Made by a program: the position numbers and the translations under genes. A stretch of 64,000 bases of DNA, from contig NZ_JAUSLG010000014.1 in NCBI RefSeq assembly GCF_030646615.1, positions 1-64,000 of the forward strand, in the 5' to 3' direction. The stretch is from Phenylobacterium sp. Its GTDB lineage: Bacteria > Pseudomonadota > Alphaproteobacteria > Caulobacterales > Caulobacteraceae. Each line of letters opens with the position of its first letter. The first letter of the stretch is position 1. Below, piece by piece: positions 1 to 9,655 of this stretch. The notes beneath the pieces were generated by a model, which was not told the origin of the DNA, did not search any database, and worked only from the letters and a program-made list of their open reading frames with translations.

Positions 1-168
1 GTGGTGCTCCGGCCCCGGAATGCGGGCCGAGATGTGGGTGTAGATCAGGTCGTCCCACCCGTGCAGCGCCACCAGCCGATAGAGCGCAGCCAACTCCACC
101 CGGGCCTGCCACTCCTCGACAGCCACCTTGCCTTGCAGCGACATCACGCCAGCAGATCCGTCGGCCAT
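1..168 (-). CDS. Class II aldolase/adducin family protein, N-terminal part (cut by window edge)
   Basis: The first 56 codons are readable before the gene leaves the window. After a short leader, the stretch YRLVALHGWDDLIYTHIS followed by ARIPG is the characteristic start of class II aldolase/adducin domains, which carry a divalent metal and act on sugar phosphates or related hydroxyl compounds. The ATG is preceded by a good ribosome site (AAGGGAGG) about seven bases upstream. The metal-binding histidines lie beyond the edge, so the substrate cannot be judged. The family call is reasonably sure; the exact function is unknown. Confidence 0.8.
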   Translation of the reverse strand, partial: MADGSAGVMSLQGKVAVEEWQARVELAALYRLVALHGWDDLIYTHISARIPGPEHH

Positions 169-243
169 AGCGGCCTCCCTTTGAGTTCTTGTTCTGTCCC
201 TTAAGAATCCCCCTCCAGCCGGCGATCGTCAAGGGCGCGGCGT

Positions 244-1740
244 TCAGCCGTGGCTGAGCACCCGCCGCACGGCGTCGCGCCAGCGCGCGTGGCCGGCCAG
301 GCGCAGGTCCGGGTCCAGGGCTGGGACGGACGGTTCGGTGGCCGGCCGCGCCGCAGCGGCGGCCTGGACATCGGCATAGAGACCAGCTCCCAGCCCGGCG
401 AAGAGCGCCGCCCCCAGGGCCGTGGTCTCCTCATAGCTGGCCCGGGCGACCCGTTGGCCGGTGAGGTCAGCCAGCCGCTGGGCGAACCAGGGACTGCGAG
501 ACATGCCACCGTCGATCCGCAATTCCGAGCCTTCGCCAAAGGCCTCCGGCGCGTCCGAGGCCATGGCCTCGATCAGGTCGGCGGTCTGGTAGGCGCTGGC
601 CTCATAGGCGGCCGCCGCAATCTCGGCCAGGCCGGCGTCGCGGGTCAGGCCGCTCAGGGCGCCGCGGGCCTCGGCGTCCCACCAGGGCGCCCCCAGGCCT
701 GTGAAGGCGGGAACCAGCACCACCCCGTGATCGGCGCGCGCCTGGCGGGCCAGGGCTTCGGCTGCGGCGGGGGATTCGACGCCCAGCCCCTCCACCAGCC
801 ACTGGATGGCGGCGCCGGCGATGAAGATCGCGCCTTCCAGGGCATAGGTGGTCCGACCGTTGATCCGGGCGGCGACCGTGGTCAGCAGGCGGGCCTGGGA
901 GACCGGGGCGGCCTCGCCGGTGTTCACCAGCAGGAAGCAGCCGGTGCCATAGGTGGCCTTCATCTGCCCCGGCGCCACGCACCCCTGCCCCATCAGCGCC
1001 GCCTGCTGGTCGCCGGCCACGCCGCAGATGGGGATGGCGCGGCCCAGCAGGCCGGCCTCGGTCTCGCCAAACAGGCCGGCGCAGTCGCGCACCTCGGGCA
1101 GGATCGCCCGGGGCACTCTGAACAGTTCGAGCATGGCTTCGGACCAGGCCTGGGCCCGGATGTCGAACAGCAGGGTGCGCGAGGCGTTGGTGGCGTCGGT
1201 GAGGTGCGCCTTGCCGCCGGTCAACTTCCAGATCAGCCAGGAATCGATGGTCCCGGCCAGCAGGTCTCCGGCCTCGGCCCGTTCGCGGGCGCCCGGCACA
1301 TGGTCCAGCATCCAGGCGAGCTTCGTCCCGGTGAAGTACGGGTCGATCAGCAGGCCGGTGATCTCGGTGACGTGCGCCTCGGCGCCCTGGCCACGCAGGG
1401 CTTCGCAAAGGGCGGCGGTGCGGCGGTCCTGCCAGACGATGGCCCGGTGGACGGGCGCGCCGGTGGCCTTGTCCCAGAGCACCACCGTCTCGCGCTGATT
1501 GGTGATGCCGATGGCGGCCACCTGGTCCATCCCGGCGCCGGCCTTGGCCACCGCTTCGGCCATCACCAGGACTGCGGCCTCATAGATGTCCTCGGCGTCG
1601 TGCTCCACCCAGCCATCGGCCGGATAGTGTTGGGTCAAGGGGCGGGACGCCTCCCCTAACGCCTGACCCGACAGATCGAAGAGAATAGCCCGCGTGCTGG
1701 TGGTGCCCTGGTCCAGGGCCAGGATCAGGGGTTGGCCCAT
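244..1740 (-). CDS. glpK: Glycerol kinase
   Basis: This 498-residue protein has the usual length of GlpK, which phosphorylates glycerol with ATP to glycerol 3-phosphate in the cytoplasm. The N-terminus carries the FGGY-family phosphate motif DQGTTSTR (residues 10-17). Later come the glycerol-contacting NQRETVVLWD segment, the long conserved YGTGCF and GAPWW stretches, and the C-terminal GGMSRSPWFAQ motif. No glycerol facilitator or glycerol-3-phosphate dehydrogenase is adjacent, so it looks like a single-gene unit. It is divergent from the DUF2336 gene that follows, with 125 bases between their starts. Confidence 0.96.
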   Translation of the reverse strand: MGQPLILALDQGTTSTRAILFDLSGQALGEASRPLTQHYPADGWVEHDAEDIYEAAVLVMAEAVAKAGAGMDQVAAIGITNQRETVVLWDKATGAPVHRAIVWQDRRTAALCEALRGQGAEAHVTEITGLLIDPYFTGTKLAWMLDHVPGARERAEAGDLLAGTIDSWLIWKLTGGKAHLTDATNASRTLLFDIRAQAWSEAMLELFRVPRAILPEVRDCAGLFGETEAGLLGRAIPICGVAGDQQAALMGQGCVAPGQMKATYGTGCFLLVNTGEAAPVSQARLLTTVAARINGRTTYALEGAIFIAGAAIQWLVEGLGVESPAAAEALARQARADHGVVLVPAFTGLGAPWWDAEARGALSGLTRDAGLAEIAAAAYEASAYQTADLIEAMASDAPEAFGEGSELRIDGGMSRSPWFAQRLADLTGQRVARASYEETTALGAALFAGLGAGLYADVQAAAAARPATEPSVPALDPDLRLAGHARWRDAVRRVLSHG

Positions 1741-1865
1741 ATTGATCTGCTCCTCACGTCACTGTCTTTAGAAACTGCGGCGATTTGGTCGACGCCGGTT
1801 TAAGCATGTTTTCATTTGCAGCCATCAGATTCGCCCCAACGAACGACTCGTAGCCGGAGGTCGCC

Positions 1866-2993
1866 TTGAGCGCGCTCGCGAGGACCGAAGAGATCCTGAG
1901 TCTGGCCAAGAGCCGAACGCCTGGCGATCGTGAACGGCTGCTTCTGGCCGTGGTGGATCTATGCGACGTGGCCGACAGCGGCCAGATCATGTCAGCCCCG
2001 CCCGTTCAGGACCTGTTGAATTCCATCTTCATGAGCCTGGTGGTCGAGGCCGAACGGGACATCCGTCGGCGTCTCGCCGAAAAGCTATCCGGCGTCGGCT
2101 GGGCGCCCATCGCCCTGATCAATGTCCTGGCCCTGGACGATATCGAAATCGCCCGGCCGATCATCGCCGCCAGCCCGATCCTCCAGGATCATGACCTGGT
2201 TCGCCTGCTCATCGAGGCGACCGTCGAACACCAGATCGAAGTCGCCCGGCGCCCGGGTCTCGGCGCGCCGGTGGTCGCCGCCATCCTGCGGCAGGCCGAG
2301 CCCGCCGTCCTCACCGCCCTGGCCGGCAACACCCAGACGGCCCTCGGCCCAGAAGACATGGCCCTGCTGGTCAAGGCCTCGCGCCGGGTGGCGGCCCTGC
2401 GCTCGCCGCTGACCCGACGCAGTGAACTGACCGAAGATCTGGCCCAGGAGCTCTATGCCTGGGTCGGCCAGGCCCTGCGCCAGGCGCTCACCCTCCGGTT
2501 CCGCCTCGACACCGAGGCCCTGGACGCCGCCCTCGGCCAGGCGGTGGGCGACGCCCATGCCGGCGCCCTCGTCGAGAACGGCGACGCCATCGTCTGGCAA
2601 CAGGACGACGAGCGCGAAGAGATGGAGAAGCGCCTGATCAGCAAGCTGGTGGCGGCGGGCCAGCTGCGGCCCGGCTATCTGTTGCGCGCCCTGCGAGAGG
2701 GCAAGCTCTCCCTGTTCGTCGGCATCCTCTCGACCCTTGGCGACTTTCCCCCGGACATGCTGCGCCGGGCGATGGACGGCGAGCAGCCCGAGCACCTGGC
2801 CCTGGCCTGCGCGGCGGTGAGCATCGACCGCAGCGCCTTTCCCACCATCCTGGAGCTGGTTCGCGGCCTGAACGACAACAGGCCGGGCGGCGGCTCCGAG
2901 GGCGCGCGGCGGGCCCTAGCCGCCTTTGGTCCCTTCGCGCCGGACCTGGCGGCTGCGGCCTTCCGCCAGACCATGAGTTCGCACCAGGCCTGA
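1866..2993 (+). CDS. DUF2336 domain protein
   Basis: This is a 375-residue, mainly helical soluble protein with no signal peptide or membrane segment. The repeat-like helices, with phrases such as RRLAEKLSG, RPIIAASPIL and DHDLVRLLIEAT, are typical of DUF2336, an alphaproteobacterial family of HEAT-like proteins of unknown role that sometimes sit near signalling genes. The start is a TTG with GGAGG six bases upstream; no ATG is better placed. A second DUF2336 protein lies on the other strand at 5224-6363, with NAD kinase, an Hpt protein and a NUDIX hydrolase between them. Confidence 0.85.
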   Translation: MSALARTEEILSLAKSRTPGDRERLLLAVVDLCDVADSGQIMSAPPVQDLLNSIFMSLVVEAERDIRRRLAEKLSGVGWAPIALINVLALDDIEIARPIIAASPILQDHDLVRLLIEATVEHQIEVARRPGLGAPVVAAILRQAEPAVLTALAGNTQTALGPEDMALLVKASRRVAALRSPLTRRSELTEDLAQELYAWVGQALRQALTLRFRLDTEALDAALGQAVGDAHAGALVENGDAIVWQQDDEREEMEKRLISKLVAAGQLRPGYLLRALREGKLSLFVGILSTLGDFPPDMLRRAMDGEQPEHLALACAAVSIDRSAFPTILELVRGLNDNRPGGGSEGARRALAAFGPFAPDLAAAAFRQTMSSHQA

Positions 2994-3050
2994 CGCAGCC
3001 TTGCGATCGGCGTTTGACAAGGCGCCTGCGCTGTCGGCTTTTGCACGCCC

Positions 3051-3833
3051 ATGTTCAAAGCCGAACCCTTCGTGACCCGGGTGGCCTTCGCCGCCAGTGA
3101 CCGCCCCGAGGCGCAGGACGCCCTGAAGGATCTGACCGCCCGCTATGGCCAGGTGCCCCAGGACCAGGCGCAGGTGATCGTCGCCCTGGGCGGCGACGGC
3201 TTCATGCTGGAGACCCTGCACGGCAATATGGGCGCGCCCAAGCCGATCTATGGGATGAACCGCGGCTCGGTCGGCTTCCTGATGAACGAGTACAGCGCCG
3301 ATGGCCTGCTCGACCGGATCAACGCCGCCGAGCGGGCGCTTATCCACCCCTTGAGCATGGTGGCGGTGGACGCCCGGCGCCGCCAGCACCGGGCGCTCGC
3401 CATCAATGAGGTCTCCCTGCTGCGCCAGACGCGGCAGACGGCCAAGCTGCGCATCTCGGTGGACGGCAAGGTGCGTCTGAACGAGCTGTCCTGCGACGGG
3501 GCGCTGGTGGCCACCCCGGCCGGCTCGACGGCCTATAATCTCTCGGCCCATGGCCCGATCATTCCTCTGGACGCCAAGGTCATGGCCCTGACGCCGATCA
3601 GCGCCTTCCGCCCCCGCCGCTGGCGCGGGGCGCTGCTGTCCCACGCCGCCCGGGTGACCTTCGAGATTCTTGAAGCCGACAAGCGGCCGGTCAGCGCCGT
3701 CGCCGACAACTTCGAGGTGCGCGACGTGGTCGAGGTGCACGTGGCGGAGAACCGCGACATCAGCCTGACCATGTTGTTCGACGCCGGCCGAAGCCTTGAG
3801 GAACGGGTGCTGGCCGAGCAGTTTTCCGCCTGA
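3051..3833 (+). CDS. nadK: NAD kinase
   Basis: NAD kinase makes NADP from NAD and ATP. The diagnostic GGDG motif is at residues 47-50 ([15 protein letters not shown]), followed by [13 protein letters not shown] and the NAD-site segment [16 protein letters not shown]. The protein is 260 residues, in the normal range for the short bacterial form. It starts 57 bases after the DUF2336 gene and is followed 68 bases later by the Hpt gene, so the three may be co-transcribed, but a TTGACA just upstream of the start leaves room for its own promoter. Confidence 0.95.
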   Translation: MFKAEPFVTRVAFAASDRPEAQDALKDLTARYGQVPQDQAQVIVALGGDGFMLETLHGNMGAPKPIYGMNRGSVGFLMNEYSADGLLDRINAAERALIHPLSMVAVDARRRQHRALAINEVSLLRQTRQTAKLRISVDGKVRLNELSCDGALVATPAGSTAYNLSAHGPIIPLDAKVMALTPISAFRPRRWRGALLSHAARVTFEILEADKRPVSAVADNFEVRDVVEVHVAENRDISLTMLFDAGRSLEERVLAEQFSA

Positions 3834-3901
3834 CGGCCCGTCTCATTCGTTGTTAAGGTTCGCTCACTACGGTGGCCCCGTGCGTCCCCGAGGAGATGGC
3901 C

Positions 3902-4387
3902 GTGAGTGAGCAGAATACGGGTCAGGTGATCCAGGTCCCCAATACCCTTCGCCTCAAGGTCGGCGGGCGGTTTGGCGCGGTCGACGCCAGCGCGATCGCC
4001 AAGGCCGAAGCGGCTCTGAAAAGCCTGTCGGGCAATTTCGGCGCCTGGCTTCAGGACGAGGTCACCAAGCTCGAAGCGGCCCGGCAGCAGGTGAAGACCC
4101 AGGGCGCCACGGCTGAAACGCTCGAGGCCCTCTATCTGCGCGCCCATGACCTGAAGGGCCTGGGGACCACCTACGAATTTCCGCTGATCACCCGCATGGC
4201 CGCCTCGCTCTGCAAGCTGATCGACGACAAGGACAAGCGCATGCAGGCGCCGATGGTCCTGATCGACGCCCATATCGACGGGGTCAAGGCCGCCGTCCGC
4301 GACAGCATCAAGACCGACGACCACCCGGTGGGCAAGATCCTGGTGGAAGAGCTTGAGCGCCGGGTCGCCGCCTCCGGCGTCGTCTGA
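3902..4387 (+). CDS. Hpt (histidine phosphotransfer) domain protein
   Basis: This small cytoplasmic protein has one Hpt domain, whose phosphoryl-accepting site is the helix LRAHDLKGLG, with His82 the expected phosphorylated residue. Helices rich in Lys and Glu flank it, as expected for a four-helix bundle. I chose GTG at 3902 because AGGAG lies six bases upstream; an in-frame ATG at 3896 and GTG at 3872 lack a suitable ribosome site. Such proteins relay phosphate from hybrid kinases to response regulators. A hybrid kinase is encoded about 2 kb away at 6520, but their pairing is only a guess. Confidence 0.85.
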   Translation: MSEQNTGQVIQVPNTLRLKVGGRFGAVDASAIAKAEAALKSLSGNFGAWLQDEVTKLEAARQQVKTQGATAETLEALYLRAHDLKGLGTTYEFPLITRMAASLCKLIDDKDKRMQAPMVLIDAHIDGVKAAVRDSIKTDDHPVGKILVEELERRVAASGVV

Positions 4388-4391
4388 ACCC

Positions 4392-5177
4392 CTACATTCC
4401 CGGGACGAAACGCTCGCTGACGGCGCCGTAGCCGGCGCTTTCCGGCAAGACCAGCCGCGCGCCGTCGGGCCCTGTGCGAACTTCCGGCTGTACGGCGACC
4501 AGGGGCCGCGCCTGGGCCGCAGCGATGGCGGCCGCCGCGCTCGTCGCGTGCGCCAAACGCCCCAGATTCATGCGTGTGGGAAAGACCAGCTTCCGCTCGC
4601 CCCGGGCCCCGGCGTCCAGGGCCGCCTGGGGTGAAAGCCAGCAGGCGTCCACGGTCTCCCGCCCGTCGCAGACCGCCAACTGCCCCGCCGGGGCGTGGGC
4701 GGCATAGAACCAGGTGTCGAACCGCTTGGGCGTCACCGGCGGCGTGATCCAGCGGGCGAAGACGGTGAGGGCCGAGAGGTCGAGCCGCGCCCCGGCCGCC
4801 CGCACCACCTCGAGGAACGGGGTCTCCCCGCGATCGACCGATTGTCGGAGCTCCAGTGGCGCAGGCTCGACCTCGAGAGGTCCGCCATCACGGCGCGTGG
4901 CGAGCAGCAGACCCGCTTCCTCAAAGACTTCCCGGATGGCGGCGATGCGCAGGCCCCGCTGCTCCCCGTCATGGGCCGCCCAGCCGGAGACATGGTCGCC
5001 CCAGGCGTCCTCATGGTCGCCCGGATGGGACTTGCCGCCCGGAAAGACCAGGGCGCCGGAGGCGAAGTCGATCTGGTGATGGCGCTCGACCATCAGCACT
5101 TCGAAGGCCGGATCGTCCCGCAGGAGCAGGAGGGTGGAGGCCGGCCGGATTTCGGCGTTATCGGGGGTGACGCTCAT
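4392..5177 (-). CDS. NUDIX hydrolase
   Basis: This protein of about 261 residues has a NUDIX fold. The core catalytic helix REVFEEAGLLL is clear, and the glycine part of the box (FPGGKSHPGD) lies well upstream because of an insertion, a layout seen in the NUDT19/coenzyme A-type subgroup. Such enzymes cleave nucleoside diphosphates linked to other groups; the substrate here cannot be told. The reading frame extends further upstream, but the start at MSVTPDNAEIRP fits the domain edge. The gene is convergent with the Hpt gene, leaving four bases between the stops. Confidence 0.88.
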   Translation of the reverse strand: MSVTPDNAEIRPASTLLLLRDDPAFEVLMVERHHQIDFASGALVFPGGKSHPGDHEDAWGDHVSGWAAHDGEQRGLRIAAIREVFEEAGLLLATRRDGGPLEVEPAPLELRQSVDRGETPFLEVVRAAGARLDLSALTVFARWITPPVTPKRFDTWFYAAHAPAGQLAVCDGRETVDACWLSPQAALDAGARGERKLVFPTRMNLGRLAHATSAAAAIAAAQARPLVAVQPEVRTGPDGARLVLPESAGYGAVSERFVPGM

Positions 5178-5223
5178 CCGCGAAATCTGGGGCCAGCCAG
5201 CCCGATCGCCAAGGAATAGCTGA

Positions 5224-6363
5224 TCAGGCCGTCTGCATGGCCGGCGCGGCGCGCTCGGCGAGGCGGTCCATGCGGTCGAGGAGATAGTCGGCGTCGTCCC
5301 GGGCGCCCACATGGGGCTGGGTCAGGAAGCGTTCGAGCATCTTCTTCTGGAACCGGTCGCGATCGCGGGCCCCACCCTCGAACTCCATGGCATGGAAGGT
5401 GTCGACGCCGGCGCGGAAGGCCGGCAACAGCCGCGCCGGCAGGCCGGCCCGCTCATAGATGGCCTTGAGGCCCAGCGGCCCGGCGTCGTGGATCATCAGC
5501 CAGGTGCGATGGTGCGGCACGCCGGCCAACTCAGCCAGCCCCCACTCGAAGAAGGCCATGTGGCCGTGGGCCAGGCCTCGCAGAAGCAGGGAGGCGGTCA
5601 GGCGCTCGTTGCGGTGCAGGTGGGCCACGAAGGCCTTGAGGTCGGCCGACCGGCCAGCCTGGTCCACCAGGTCGAGGGTCGCCCGCTCCTTGGCGCCGGT
5701 GGCGATCTGCAGGGCCAGTTCCGGCGATACCGGATGATGGGTGAGCAGGTGGTCGCGGACCTGGTCGCTGACCATGTCGATCAGTTTCTCGGTCACCGCC
5801 AGGGGCAGGGTCTGGCGATAGGCCACCGCGGCCAGCACCCGCTCGGACCGCTCGAACCGCGCCAGGACATTCATCAGCGTGGCGTCGGCGAAATCAGCGT
5901 TGTCGTTAGCGCAGGCCACTTCCACGGCGCGCTCGGCCCCGGTCTCCACGAGAACGTCCGTGACCCGGCGCGACAAACGCGGGCGTTTGGCGATGGCCAC
6001 CTGGCGGACAGGACCGCCCAGCCGAACGATCTCGGCCAGTTCCTCATCGGTGAAGACCGGCGAGAAGCTGAGGATCGGCTGGCAGACGCTTTCCACATCC
6101 CGGGCCAGCGTCAGGGCCACATCGTGGGGGACGAGGGGCGAACTCTTGAGCGTGACCGCCAGGGCGCGGCGCACCAGTTCGGCGGCGTCGGCGGCCATGA
6201 CCCGCAGAATGTCCTGCGCCAGCACCTGTTCCTCGGGCGTCAGCGGCAAGGTGTCGATGCGCCGGCAAAGCTTGTGGGCGACCAGGGCGCGCTCGTCCGG
6301 GGTGGCGCCCTTCACCAGGGTGCGGATGTCATCCTCGGTCAGCGCCGCCCGCGTGGTCGTCAT
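5224..6363 (-). CDS. DUF2336 domain protein (second copy in window)
   Basis: This is a 379-residue soluble helical-repeat protein of the DUF2336 family, with the recurring pattern of paired helices (for example DVLVETGAERAVEVACAND and DQVRDHLLTHHPVSPELA). The ATG at 6363 is preceded by GGAGGGGGAC; the frame stays open further upstream without a better site. It is a distant paralogue of the protein at 1866-2993. It has no catalytic motif that I can recognise. It lies 46 bases upstream of the NUDIX gene on the same strand, so the two may be co-transcribed, and it is divergent from the hybrid kinase. Confidence 0.82.
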   Translation of the reverse strand: MTTTRAALTEDDIRTLVKGATPDERALVAHKLCRRIDTLPLTPEEQVLAQDILRVMAADAAELVRRALAVTLKSSPLVPHDVALTLARDVESVCQPILSFSPVFTDEELAEIVRLGGPVRQVAIAKRPRLSRRVTDVLVETGAERAVEVACANDNADFADATLMNVLARFERSERVLAAVAYRQTLPLAVTEKLIDMVSDQVRDHLLTHHPVSPELALQIATGAKERATLDLVDQAGRSADLKAFVAHLHRNERLTASLLLRGLAHGHMAFFEWGLAELAGVPHHRTWLMIHDAGPLGLKAIYERAGLPARLLPAFRAGVDTFHAMEFEGGARDRDRFQKKMLERFLTQPHVGARDDADYLLDRMDRLAERAAPAMQTA

Positions 6364-6519
6364 AGGACCCGTCCCCCTCCGTCGAGACTTCCATCCCGTC
6401 CAGCGACAATGATTGGTTAGGCTTAACGGACGGTTTCGCACGCGCCTGTGGATTAAGGCTATCGCGTAACGTCCCGCCAACCCTGAGCCTCTACCTTCGC
6501 GGGCGTCGCCGCAAAGGAT

Positions 6520-8325
6520 ATGCCTGTGTCATCCAAAGCCGATTCTGTGCGGTTTGCCCCCCGTGGCGCAACGTCGCTGACGCGTCAGGCCCTGGACGCC
6601 CAGGCGGCGCTGCTGCCCTATGCCCTGGTGGCCTTCCTGATCAGCCTGCCCGTCTTCGTCTGGGCTGGCTCCTTCGCCCCGAATGCGGCCTGGATGACGG
6701 CCAACTTCGCCCTGTTCGCCATCGCCTGCGCCACCACCTACGCGGCTGTCGGCTGGCTCCGCACGCCCGCCGCCGAGGACCTGGTGAAGCGCGGCCGGGT
6801 TCATGTGGTCACCGGCCTGGTCTGGGCCGGATGCGTGGCCCAGATCGCCGCCTTCGCCGACAACGCCGGACCGATGCGCGAGGCCCTGCTGCTGATGGCG
6901 ACGGCCGCCTCGGTGGTCTGCATCTTCTTCACCGCCCCTTGGCTGCCCAGCCTGCTGATCGTCGGCGCCGCCGCGGCGGCCGGGCCGCTGATCGCCCTGT
7001 TCGCCACGCCTCACACCCAGAGCGCCGCAAGCCTCGCCTGGGGCGGCGTGGCGCTGGCCTTCGCCCTCTCCCTGATCCTCAACCGCATTCTCCGCCGCCA
7101 GTTCGCCATGGCCGCCGAGCGTGAGGAGCTGATCGCCGACCGGGCGGGCAAGGTCGAGGAAGCCAGCCGCCTGGCCCGCTCCAAGTCCGACCTGGTGGCG
7201 ACCCTCAGCCACGAGATCCGCAACGGCCTGACCGGCGTGGCCCATGTGCTGGCCGCCGCCGCCGGTCGCAACGGCCGGGCCGCCCCCTCGCGGGACCAGC
7301 TGTCGGCGGCGCTGGACGCCGTCAGCGACCTGATCGGCGTGCTCAACACCACCCTGGATTCAGAGACCGCCGAGGCCGGCCGACTGGCCATCGACATCCG
7401 GCCCATCGATGCGGCGGGCCTGGTGCGCGATCTGATCCTGCTGAACCGCCCCCATGCGGCGACCAAGGGTCTGGAGCTGAACGTGTTCGTCGCGTCGGCG
7501 CTGGAGGGCCGGGTCGGCGCGGCGATGGCGGACCCGACGCGCCTGCGCCAGATCCTGGCCAATCTGCTCGGCAACGCCATCAAGTTCACGGTCAGGGGCC
7601 GCGTCGAGGCGCGGCTGGAGCTGACCGACTCCGGGCGGCTGGCCATCGAGATCGCCGACACCGGCCCCGGTCTCTCGCCTGAGGAGCTGGAGCGCGCCTT
7701 CGAGGCCTTCCACAGGGTCGAGCGCACCAGCGCCGGCGTGCCAGGCGCGGGCCTTGGCCTTTCCCTGTCGCGGCAACTCGCCCGGCTCATGCAGGGCGAA
7801 CTGACGGCGAGCAGCGCGCCTGGCGTCGGCAGTTGCTTCCGCCTGGAGCTGCCCTTCGACATCGACGCCGCGCCGCAGGTGGATCTGGTCGTTCAGGACG
7901 CCGCTGATTTCCCCGCCGAGGGCCGCAAGCTGCGCATCCTGATGGCCGAGGATGACGGCCTGAACGCCGCCATGATGCGCGCCGTGCTCGAACAGCTGGG
8001 CCACCAGGTGGTTCACGCCCAGGACGGCCGCCGGGCGGTGGACCTGGCCAAGGTCTGCGACTTCGATCTTGCGCTCATCGATGGCCGCATGCCGGGCCTG
8101 GACGGGCCCGAGGCCACCGCCGCGATCCGCGCCCTGGAGGGGCAGGCCGGGCGCCTGCCGATCATCGCGGTGATCGGGGGGGACGCCGACGAAGCCCAGG
8201 CCTGCACCGAGGCCGGCGCCGACGCCGTGCTGCGCAAGCCGGTCAGCGTGACCGCCGTCGCCCGGGCCGTGGCCGACGCCACCGCCGCCCCCCGCCGCCT
8301 GAGCGCCGGGCGTCGCGTCGCCTGA
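6520..8325 (+). CDS. Membrane hybrid sensor histidine kinase with C-terminal receiver
   Basis: This protein has 601 residues. Residues about 27-190 are several hydrophobic segments, so the sensor region is membrane-embedded with little periplasmic loop. A HisKA domain follows with the phosphorylated His231 (LSHEIRNGLTG), then an HATPase domain (about 330-447) with DTGPGLSPEE and GAGLGLSLSRQLA, and a receiver domain (about 470-590) with EDD, phospho-acceptor Asp521 (LIDGRMPG) and Lys in LRKPV. It probably passes phosphate through a separate Hpt protein, possibly the one at 3902-4387 (inference). The signal is unknown. It is a single gene with AAAGGA before the ATG. Confidence 0.93.
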   Translation: MPVSSKADSVRFAPRGATSLTRQALDAQAALLPYALVAFLISLPVFVWAGSFAPNAAWMTANFALFAIACATTYAAVGWLRTPAAEDLVKRGRVHVVTGLVWAGCVAQIAAFADNAGPMREALLLMATAASVVCIFFTAPWLPSLLIVGAAAAAGPLIALFATPHTQSAASLAWGGVALAFALSLILNRILRRQFAMAAEREELIADRAGKVEEASRLARSKSDLVATLSHEIRNGLTGVAHVLAAAAGRNGRAAPSRDQLSAALDAVSDLIGVLNTTLDSETAEAGRLAIDIRPIDAAGLVRDLILLNRPHAATKGLELNVFVASALEGRVGAAMADPTRLRQILANLLGNAIKFTVRGRVEARLELTDSGRLAIEIADTGPGLSPEELERAFEAFHRVERTSAGVPGAGLGLSLSRQLARLMQGELTASSAPGVGSCFRLELPFDIDAAPQVDLVVQDAADFPAEGRKLRILMAEDDGLNAAMMRAVLEQLGHQVVHAQDGRRAVDLAKVCDFDLALIDGRMPGLDGPEATAAIRALEGQAGRLPIIAVIGGDADEAQACTEAGADAVLRKPVSVTAVARAVADATAAPRRLSAGRRVA

Positions 8326-8448
8326 TCCTGAAGGCCTGACCCTGCGGCAGGGCCAAGTCCAGCTTTCCCCCCTCGCCCGCCCCGGTCACTATGGCCCCAA
8401 GCGGACCGTCGCCGACCCAGGCGCGGCCAGGGCGGAGGACAGGGTTCA

Positions 8449-9645
8449 GTGATACTCAAGGGGCTGAAGGTGGTGGAGTTCGCCACCTATATCGCCGCGC
8501 CAGGCGCGGCTGGCGTGCTGGGCGACTGGGGTGCCGAGGTGATCAAGATCGAGCGGCCCGGCGGCGACGACATGCGTCACGTCTTCGCCGACGCCAAGAG
8601 CGACCTGGGCGCCAATCCGACCTTTGAGATGGACAACCGCGGGAAGCGCTCGGTGGTGCTCGACATCTCCAAGCCCGAGGGCCGAGACGCCGTGGCCCGA
8701 CTGGCCGCCGGCGCAGACGTCTTCCTGACCAATGTGCGTCCCGCCTCCCTGAAGCGCGCGGGCCTGGATGAGGCCAGCCTGCGCGGCGCCAATCCGCGGC
8801 TGATCTACGCCCTGGTCACCGGCTATGGGATGGAGGGGCCGGACGCCCATAAGCCGGGCTTCGACGTCACCGCCTTCTGGTCCCGGGCCGGGGTGGCGCG
8901 GATGACCACGCCCAAGGGGGAAGACCCCTTCCTGCTGCGCACCGGTTTCGGCGACCACATCACCTCGCTGGCCACCACCTCGGCGATCCTGGCGGCGCTC
9001 TATGAGCGCGAACAGACCGGCGTCGGGCGGATGGTGCAGACCTCGCTGCTGGCCACCGGCGTCTATACGGTGGGCTCCGACCTCGCCGTCCAGCTGCGGT
9101 TTGGCCGACTGTCGTCCAACCGCGCCCGGCGCGAGCCGCTGAATCCCCTGGCCAACTTCTTCCAGAGCCGGGAGGGCCGCTGGTTCGTCACCAATCCCCG
9201 GGGCGGTTCGGCGGACTGGGCGGCGATGACCAAGGCCGCAGGGCGGCCAGAGCTGCAGGAGGATCCGCGCTTCGTCACCGGGCGACTGCGCAAGGAAAAC
9301 ACCGCGGCCCTGACGGCTGAATTCGATGCCGCCTTCGGCGCCCTGGACTGGGACGAGATCACCGAGCGCCTGGACGCAGCCGACCTCGTCTGGGCGCCGG
9401 TTCAGACCCCGGCCGAGGTGGCCGCCGATCCACAGGTCCGCGCGGCCGGCGCCCTGGTGGAGGTGGAGGATGGCCGGGGCGGGTTCGGCGATTCGCCCGC
9501 CGCCCCGGCGCAGTTTCCGGGGATCGAGACGACGCCACGGCCGCCGCCCCCTGGCCTGGGCCAGCACACGGTCGAAGTGCTTTCGGAGGTCGGCTACAGC
9601 GCCGGCGAGATCGAGGCGATGCGGGCGAGCGGCGCGGCGGTCTAG
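8449..9645 (+). CDS. CaiB/BaiF family (class III) CoA-transferase
   Basis: This 398-residue protein has the hallmark N-terminus of formyl-CoA transferase/CaiB/alpha-methylacyl-CoA racemase enzymes: LKGLKVVEFATYIAAPG, then LGDWGAEVIKIERPGGDD and the MDNRGKRSVVLDI stretch. The GFDVTAFWSRAG segment covers the usual catalytic-aspartate neighbourhood (YDLL/GFD region). It moves CoA between organic acids or racemises an acyl-CoA; the substrate is not predictable. The start is GTG with an AGGACAGG site upstream. It is convergent with the transglycosylase gene and shows no operon partner. Confidence 0.93.
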   Translation: MILKGLKVVEFATYIAAPGAAGVLGDWGAEVIKIERPGGDDMRHVFADAKSDLGANPTFEMDNRGKRSVVLDISKPEGRDAVARLAAGADVFLTNVRPASLKRAGLDEASLRGANPRLIYALVTGYGMEGPDAHKPGFDVTAFWSRAGVARMTTPKGEDPFLLRTGFGDHITSLATTSAILAALYEREQTGVGRMVQTSLLATGVYTVGSDLAVQLRFGRLSSNRARREPLNPLANFFQSREGRWFVTNPRGGSADWAAMTKAAGRPELQEDPRFVTGRLRKENTAALTAEFDAAFGALDWDEITERLDAADLVWAPVQTPAEVAADPQVRAAGALVEVEDGRGGFGDSPAAPAQFPGIETTPRPPPPGLGQHTVEVLSEVGYSAGEIEAMRASGAAV

Positions 9646-9655
9646 GGCGCGCGCC

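Noticed and set aside
1..204. A plus-strand frame at the window start
   Set aside because: The minus strand there encodes a clear class II aldolase N-terminus.
250..1659. A 469-codon open frame on the plus strand opposite glycerol kinase
   Set aside because: It is the antisense of a well-supported gene; its composition (Gly, Arg, Pro, His) is that of high-GC shadow frames.
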